From the NCBI RefSeq assembly GCF_041435355.1, contig NZ_CP108442.1, forward strand, positions 1,922,001-1,986,000: a stretch of 64,000 nucleotides of DNA, given 5' to 3'. Source of the DNA: Streptomyces sp. NBC_01276. Lineage in GTDB: Bacteria; Actinomycetota; Actinomycetes; Streptomycetales; Streptomycetaceae. Below, piece after piece: positions 59,880 through 64,000 of this stretch (positions are counted from its first letter, which is position 1; the number at the start of each line of letters is the position of its first letter). A program made the translations under genes and the position numbers. The notes under the pieces were generated by a model, which was not told the DNA's origin, searched no databases, and worked only from the letters and a program-made list of their open reading frames with translations.

Positions 59880-60965
59880 ATGCCCGAACTGCGTGTCGTG
59901 GCCGTCTCAAATGACGGCACACGACTGGTGCTCAAGGCTGCGGACAGCACGGAGTACACGCTTCCGATCGACGAGCGGCTGCGGGCTGCCGTGCGCAATG
60001 ACCGCGCGCGCCTGAACCAGATCGAGATCGAGGTGGAGAGCCACCTCCGCCCCCGGGACATCCAGGCCCGCATACGGGCCGGTGCCTCCGCGGAGGAGGT
60101 CGCGCAGCTCGCCGGCATCCCGGTCGACCGGGTCCGCCGCTTCGAGGGCCCCGTCCTGGCCGAGCGCGCCTTCATGGCCGAGCGGGCCCGCAAGACCCCC
60201 GTGCGCCGCCCCGGCGAGAACACCGGGCCGCAGCTCGGCGAGGCCGTGCAGGAACGGCTCACCCTGCGGGGGGCCGACAAGGACTCCGTCCAGTGGGACT
60301 CCTGGCGCCGCGACGACGGCACCTGGGAAGTACTGCTGGTCTACCGGGTGGCCACCGAACCGCACTCCGCGAGCTGGACGTACGACCCGCCGCGCCGGCT
60401 GGTCGTGGCCGTGGACGACGAGGCGCGCTCCCTGATCGGCGAGGCGGACGACCTGCCCTCGACCCCGGAGCCGACCTTCCCCTTCGTGCCGAGGATCGCC
60501 CGGCTGCCGCGGGACCGGCCGCTGGACCGTACCCTCGACCGGCCGCTGGACCGCGCTCTCGACCGGCCCATGGACCGAGCCCTCGACCGGCAGCTCGAAC
60601 GGGTCGAGGGGCGCGCCGCTCCCGTGCCCGTCCAGGAACCGGAGGAGGAGCGGGACACGCTGACCAGCCTGCTGGAAGCGGTCCCGAGTTTCCGGGGCGA
60701 CCTGGTGGTCCCGGACCGCACCGACCGGGCCGAGGTCCCCGCCGAGGAGGCCGAGAGCGAGGAGCCCCCGGCCGCCGCGTCGGCCGGTGCCGGCACGGCG
60801 TACGCCGACGTGCTGATGCCCCGTACGGTCGCGGGCCACCGCGACCGGCTGACCGGAACGACGGACCGGCAGGCCGAGGCCGACGGGGTCCGCCCGGGGC
60901 GCCGCGCGGCGGTGCCCAGCTGGGACGAGATCGTCTTCGGCACCCGGCGCAAGAAGCAGGAGTAG
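59880..60965 (+). CDS. sepH: SepH, cell-division protein (DUF3071)
   Basis: The 361-residue protein has the SepH plan: an N-terminal DUF3071 domain (MPELRVVAVSNDGTRLVLKAADSTEYTLPIDE) with a helix-turn-helix (IQARIRAGASAEEVAQLAGIPVDRVRRFEGPVLAERA) and a conserved C-terminal VPSWDEIVFGTRRKK. SepH stimulates FtsZ assembly in Streptomyces septation. Between residues about 215 and 245 is a run of LDRx repeats (DRPLDRTLDRPLDRALDR and more), unusual for the linker. ATG 59880 gives the canonical start; the frame is open to 59793. Confidence 0.92.
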   Translation: MPELRVVAVSNDGTRLVLKAADSTEYTLPIDERLRAAVRNDRARLNQIEIEVESHLRPRDIQARIRAGASAEEVAQLAGIPVDRVRRFEGPVLAERAFMAERARKTPVRRPGENTGPQLGEAVQERLTLRGADKDSVQWDSWRRDDGTWEVLLVYRVATEPHSASWTYDPPRRLVVAVDDEARSLIGEADDLPSTPEPTFPFVPRIARLPRDRPLDRTLDRPLDRALDRPMDRALDRQLERVEGRAAPVPVQEPEEERDTLTSLLEAVPSFRGDLVVPDRTDRAEVPAEEAESEEPPAAASAGAGTAYADVLMPRTVAGHRDRLTGTTDRQAEADGVRPGRRAAVPSWDEIVFGTRRKKQE

Positions 60966-60966
60966 C

Positions 60967-61004
60967 CGCCGGGCCGGCGCTCCGGGCGGGGCGCCGGCCC
61001 GGCG
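60967..61004. terminator. 14-bp terminator hairpin after sepH
   Basis: Positions 60967-60980 pair perfectly with 60991-61004 around a 10-base loop. It lies between the convergent sepH and sulfurtransferase genes and can serve both. Confidence 0.75.
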
Positions 61005-61010
61005 TGCCCG

Positions 61011-61844
61011 TCAGGGGTTCGGGCCCGTGGCCACCGGCCGCGCCGGGTCGGCGGACCAGTGCGACCAGCTGCCCGCGTAGAGGCCCGACTCGATTCCCGC
61101 CACCTCCAGGGCCAGCACCTCGTGCGCTCCGGACACCCCGGAGCCGCAGTACACGCCCACCTCGGCGCCCCCGGTGGCACCCAGCCCGGCGAACCGTGCG
61201 CGCAGCGCCTCGGCCGGCAGGAACAGGCCGTCCGGGCCGACGTTCTCCGTGGTCGGGGCCGACACGGCGCCCGGGATGTGGCCGCCGACCGGATCGATGG
61301 GCTCCACCTCACCGCGGTACCGCTCTCCGGCACGGGCGTCGAGCAGCAGTCCCGTGCGGGCGAGCGAGGCCGCCGCGTCGGCGTCCAGCAGCCCCCGAGC
61401 CCCTGGGTTTGGCTTGAAATCGCCCTCCACGGGAGTGGGCGTGTCGGCGGTTACCTCACCGGCCGCGGCCGTCCACGCGGCCAGGCCCCCGTCCAGGACG
61501 CGCACCTCGGGGTGACCCGTCCAGCCCAGCAGCCACCAGGCACGTGCGGCGGCCCAGCCCTGCCCGCCGTCGTACACGACCACCGGCACGTCCGAGCGGA
61601 CCCCGGCCCGGCGCATCACGGCACCGAAGGCCTCCGGGTCCGGCAGCGGGTGACGGCCGCCCGACCCGGGCGGACCTGCCAGTTCGCGGTCGAGGTCGAC
61701 GTACACCGCACCGGGCAGGTGCCCGGCCTCGTAGGCGGGGCGCTGGTCGGGGCCGCCCAGCTGCCAGCGGATGTCCAGGAGCACCGGCGGCCGGGAACCG
61801 GCCATCTCGCTCATCAGTTCGGAGGCCGAGAGAATCGCAGTCAT
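61011..61844 (-). CDS. Rhodanese-type sulfurtransferase (3-mercaptopyruvate/thiosulfate)
   Basis: The 277-residue protein has two rhodanese domains. The first (about 1-140) is inactive-type, with VLLDIRWQLGG and VVVYDGGQGWAAARAWW. The second carries the catalytic loop VYCGSGVSG with the active Cys near residue 235, as in thiosulfate or mercaptopyruvate sulfurtransferases (CGSGV). It moves sulfur to cyanide or thiols. ATG 61844 starts at the conserved region. Confidence 0.9.
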   Translation of the reverse strand: MTAILSASELMSEMAGSRPPVLLDIRWQLGGPDQRPAYEAGHLPGAVYVDLDRELAGPPGSGGRHPLPDPEAFGAVMRRAGVRSDVPVVVYDGGQGWAAARAWWLLGWTGHPEVRVLDGGLAAWTAAAGEVTADTPTPVEGDFKPNPGARGLLDADAAASLARTGLLLDARAGERYRGEVEPIDPVGGHIPGAVSAPTTENVGPDGLFLPAEALRARFAGLGATGGAEVGVYCGSGVSGAHEVLALEVAGIESGLYAGSWSHWSADPARPVATGPNP

Positions 61845-62019
61845 GGGGTCATCCTCCTCCCCCGCCCGGCCCCGCGTAACAAGCCGGACATCGACGGGCA
61901 GCCGTGATTCGGTCACTCTGCTCCGGGCCGTCGCCACCCGGCCCGGTCGGGGCGCGCCGGGTCTCACGGAGTGGAAGCATCAGCGGGGAACAGGGACACG
62001 ACGGCAGGAGACGGCTGAC

Positions 62020-62814
62020 ATGACGGCGGCAGCGGGGGTTTCGCAGCGCCCGCCCGGCACACCGTGCTGGGTGAGCCTGATGGTGCACGGACTCGGGAAC
62101 ACCGAGGACTTCTACGCGGACCTCTTCGGCTGGGAGTACGAGCCGGGCCCGAACCAGCTGGGCCCGTACGTACGGGCCCTCCTCGACGGACAGGAGGTGG
62201 CGGGCGTCGGGGAGATGCCGCCGGACCGACACCTTCCGGTGGCGTGGACCACGTACTTCGCCACCGACGACGCGGACGCCACCGCCGAGGCGATCCGCTC
62301 CTGCGGCGGGACGGTCGCGGTCGGACCGCTGGACGCCGGGGCGGCCGGCCGGATGGCGATCTGCTCCGACCCACTGGGCGCGATCTTCGGCATCTGGCAG
62401 GCCGGGGCCCATCCGGGCACGCGCCGGGCGGGGGTGCCCGGCGCCCCGGTGTGGAACGAGCTGGTCACCCAGGACACCTCGACGGTCGGCAAGTTCTACC
62501 AGCACGTCTTCGGCCACGAGGCGGAGGAACACCCCTCCTCGTCCACCGACTTCGACCACCTGACCCTGCTCCTGGGCGGCCGGCCGGTGGCCGCGGTGCA
62601 CGGGGTCGGCCGGTCGCTGCCGCACGACCGGGGGCCGCACTGGATGACGTACTTCGAGGTGGCGGACACCGACACGGCCGCCGCCCGGGTGACCGAGCTG
62701 GGCGGACGGGTCGTCGCACCGCCCCGCGACGGCGTCCGCGGCCGGGTGGCCACGGTCGCGGATCCGGAGGGCGCGGTCTTCGCCCTCGTCCACACGGACG
62801 TCCCGGCGGCCTAG
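62020..62814 (+). CDS. VOC-family protein with two glyoxalase-like domains
   Basis: The 264-residue protein has two VOC repeats. The first (PCWVSLMVHGLGNTEDFYADLFGWEYEPG ... SDPLGAIFGIWQ) and the second (VWNELVTQDTSTVGKFYQHVFGHEAEE ... ADPEGAVFALVH) follow the plan of 27-kDa antigen (CFP30B)-like actinobacterial proteins. Metal-binding or small-molecule binding is likely; substrate unknown. ATG 62020 is used. Confidence 0.9.
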   Translation: MTAAAGVSQRPPGTPCWVSLMVHGLGNTEDFYADLFGWEYEPGPNQLGPYVRALLDGQEVAGVGEMPPDRHLPVAWTTYFATDDADATAEAIRSCGGTVAVGPLDAGAAGRMAICSDPLGAIFGIWQAGAHPGTRRAGVPGAPVWNELVTQDTSTVGKFYQHVFGHEAEEHPSSSTDFDHLTLLLGGRPVAAVHGVGRSLPHDRGPHWMTYFEVADTDTAAARVTELGGRVVAPPRDGVRGRVATVADPEGAVFALVHTDVPAA

Positions 62815-62846
62815 CCACCCGGGGCCGGGGCCCGGTCCGGGCGCCC

Positions 62847-62872
62847 GGGGGCAGTCCCCGGGGACTGCCCCC
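62847..62872. terminator. 26-bp perfect palindrome between convergent genes
   Basis: The sequence from 62847 to 62872 equals its reverse complement, so it can form a hairpin in either transcript. It sits between the VOC gene (plus) and the SGNH hydrolase (minus), as expected for a bidirectional terminator. Confidence 0.7.
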
Positions 62873-62944
62873 GGCGGCAGTTCCCGGGGCCGCCCGCCGA
62901 GGTCAGAGCGCACGGGTCAGGGCTCCCGGGCCAGGGCGCCGGAG

Positions 62945-63730
62945 TCAGGGCGCCGGGGCGTCGAGGGCACGGAGGTCGGGGCGTTTGGCGGTGCGGCCGT
63001 CGCCGGAGGACGCGCCGCGCAGGCGGCGGCCGAGCCACGGGCCGAGGAATCCGGCCATCCAGCCCAGTTCGGCCGCCACGCTCCGCACGGCACCCCGGGC
63101 CGGGCGGGGCGGCAGCGGGTGGGTCCAGGTGTCGCCGTATCCGGGCACGGCGAGGACTTCGGCCAGGGCGGCGGCGATCCGGGCGTGGCCGAGAGGGCTG
63201 GCGTGGAGCCGGTCCGTGCTCCACATCCGCGGGTCGTTGGCGGCCTCGGCCCGACCGGTTTCGGCCACGACGACCCCGTGCCGGGCGGCCGCGGCGCGGA
63301 TGTGGGTGTTGATCGCGACGACGCGGGGGGCCAGGGGCCGGGCCATCGGCGCGATCCGTGCCACGTCGGGGAAGGTCACGGTCGCCACGCGGGCTCCGGC
63401 CGCCGTGAGCGCGGCGAACATCTCCTCCAGGTGCCCGGCCGTCGCGGCCGCGTCGAACCGGGGCCTGAGCAGGTCGTTCACCCCGGCGACGACGGTCACC
63501 ACGTCGGGGCGCAGGGCGAGGGCGGGACCCAGCTGTTCGGCGTGGACCTGGGCGGCGAGCCGGCCGCGCACGCCCAGGTTGGCGTAGAGCAGGCCGGGGT
63601 GGGCGGTCGCGAGGTGCCCGGCGAGCCGGTCGGCGAAACCCCGCAGCCCGGTCGCGTCGTCCCCGTCCCCCAGCCCTTCGGTCTGGCTGTCGCCCAGGGC
63701 GACGTAGCGGATGGGTTCACCGTTCGGCAC
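62945..63730 (-). CDS. SGNH/GDSL-type hydrolase
   Basis: The 261-residue esterase/lipase-fold enzyme has the GDS block (IRYVALGDSQTEGLGDG with the catalytic Ser), a Gly block near LLYANLGVRG, VTVVAGVNDLL (Asn) and the C-terminal STDRLHASPLGHARIA with Asp and His. No signal peptide is visible, so it is cytosolic. Substrate unknown. Its start overlaps the downstream end of the next gene by 14 bases. Confidence 0.9.
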   Translation of the reverse strand: MPNGEPIRYVALGDSQTEGLGDGDDATGLRGFADRLAGHLATAHPGLLYANLGVRGRLAAQVHAEQLGPALALRPDVVTVVAGVNDLLRPRFDAAATAGHLEEMFAALTAAGARVATVTFPDVARIAPMARPLAPRVVAINTHIRAAAARHGVVVAETGRAEAANDPRMWSTDRLHASPLGHARIAAALAEVLAVPGYGDTWTHPLPPRPARGAVRSVAAELGWMAGFLGPWLGRRLRGASSGDGRTAKRPDLRALDAPAP

Positions 63731-63989
63731 GGGCTCCCCGCCTCTCCTTGAGTACGGCCGCGATCCTCAGGCACCAGTCCCGGTGGCCCTGTTCGAAGGC
63801 CAGGCCGCGCAGGCAGGTCAGGTACCCGCCGATGCGCTCGCCCCGGAGCAGGTACTCCGCCTCGTCCACGGAGCCGCGCATGGTGCGCAGCATCGCGTCG
63901 AGGAGCTCGATCTTGGCCGTCGCGGCGGCGGCCCGCTCTTCAAGTTGCTCGATCACCGGTCCGGTGCCGATGCGGTCGGCGCTCTGCAC
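63717..63989 (-). CDS. Small helical protein, unknown; start may lie beyond the window
   Basis: The frame encodes at least 90 residues, mostly helical (VIEQLEERAAAATAKIELLDAMLRTMRGSVDEAEYLLRGERIGGYL). It has a Cys/Trp segment RDWCLRIAAVLKERR at the end. A GTG at 63989 is an allowed start, but the frame stays open to the window edge, so the real start may be upstream. It overlaps the SGNH hydrolase start by 14 bases. I do not recognise a family. Confidence 0.7.
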   Translation of the reverse strand: MQSADRIGTGPVIEQLEERAAAATAKIELLDAMLRTMRGSVDEAEYLLRGERIGGYLTCLRGLAFEQGHRDWCLRIAAVLKERRGARAER

Positions 63990-64000
63990 CTTGACCAGCA

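Overview
This window is chromosomal DNA from a high-GC actinomycete, almost certainly a Streptomyces. Coding sequences have strong third-position GC, GTG starts are common, and the right-hand half is a conserved Streptomyces gene set: SepH, CutRS, KdpDE, paired TrkA proteins, DUF3710, DUF3093 and DUF4193 proteins, dUTPase and an actinobacterial ferrochelatase. No rRNA, tRNA or CRISPR array was found.

Left part (about 1-18.7 kb, nearly all minus strand) is a ribosomally synthesised, modified peptide (RiPP) locus. Five short precursor genes (18718 down to 17623) lie upstream of a chain of enzyme genes that mostly overlap by 1-4 bases. The chain holds a cytochrome P450, a C39-peptidase ABC exporter, a second ABC exporter, a fused leader-binding/E1-like/YcaO cyclodehydratase, a SagB-type azoline dehydrogenase, a LanB-type glutamylating dehydratase and a separate small elimination protein. 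An ABC-2 transporter and a two-component system follow. The enzymes predict a peptide carrying both azoles and dehydroamino acids, as in goadsporin. There is no LanC cyclase and only one SpaB_C protein, so neither a lanthipeptide nor a macrocyclic pyridine thiopeptide is predicted. The multi-precursor array, the C39 exporter and the P450 make the locus unusual. I do not recognise the precursors.

Middle part (18.7-23.9 kb) is low-density DNA with a few small hypothetical genes and a nested transposon wreck: an IS630-family copy with a frameshifted transposase abuts, and probably interrupted, a heavily decayed IS110-family copy.

Second RiPP locus (23.9-35.4 kb, plus strand) starts with a 44-residue precursor ending in a Cys-Cys-Cys-Thr run. 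It is followed by a SagB-like oxidoreductase, an ocin-ThiF leader-binding protein, a stand-alone YcaO, a CPBP/CAAX membrane protease, a membrane protein, a luciferase-like monooxygenase, a TetR regulator, another P450, an O-methyltransferase and a DHA2 drug exporter. It is a linear azole-peptide type of locus, distinct from the first. Three of its genes contain the rare TTA codon, which suggests bldA control.

A replication-relaxation-like gene, a decayed DUF234 ATPase fragment and a 19-bp hairpin (35.4-37.3 kb) mark the edge of the accessory region. From 37.3 kb to the end lies ordinary core genome: an RNA methyltransferase, an APC permease, Trk regulators, KdpDE, a dut block, CutRS, haem synthesis, an MFS/FAD-oxidase pair, SepH and several small enzymes, with clear terminator hairpins between transcription units.
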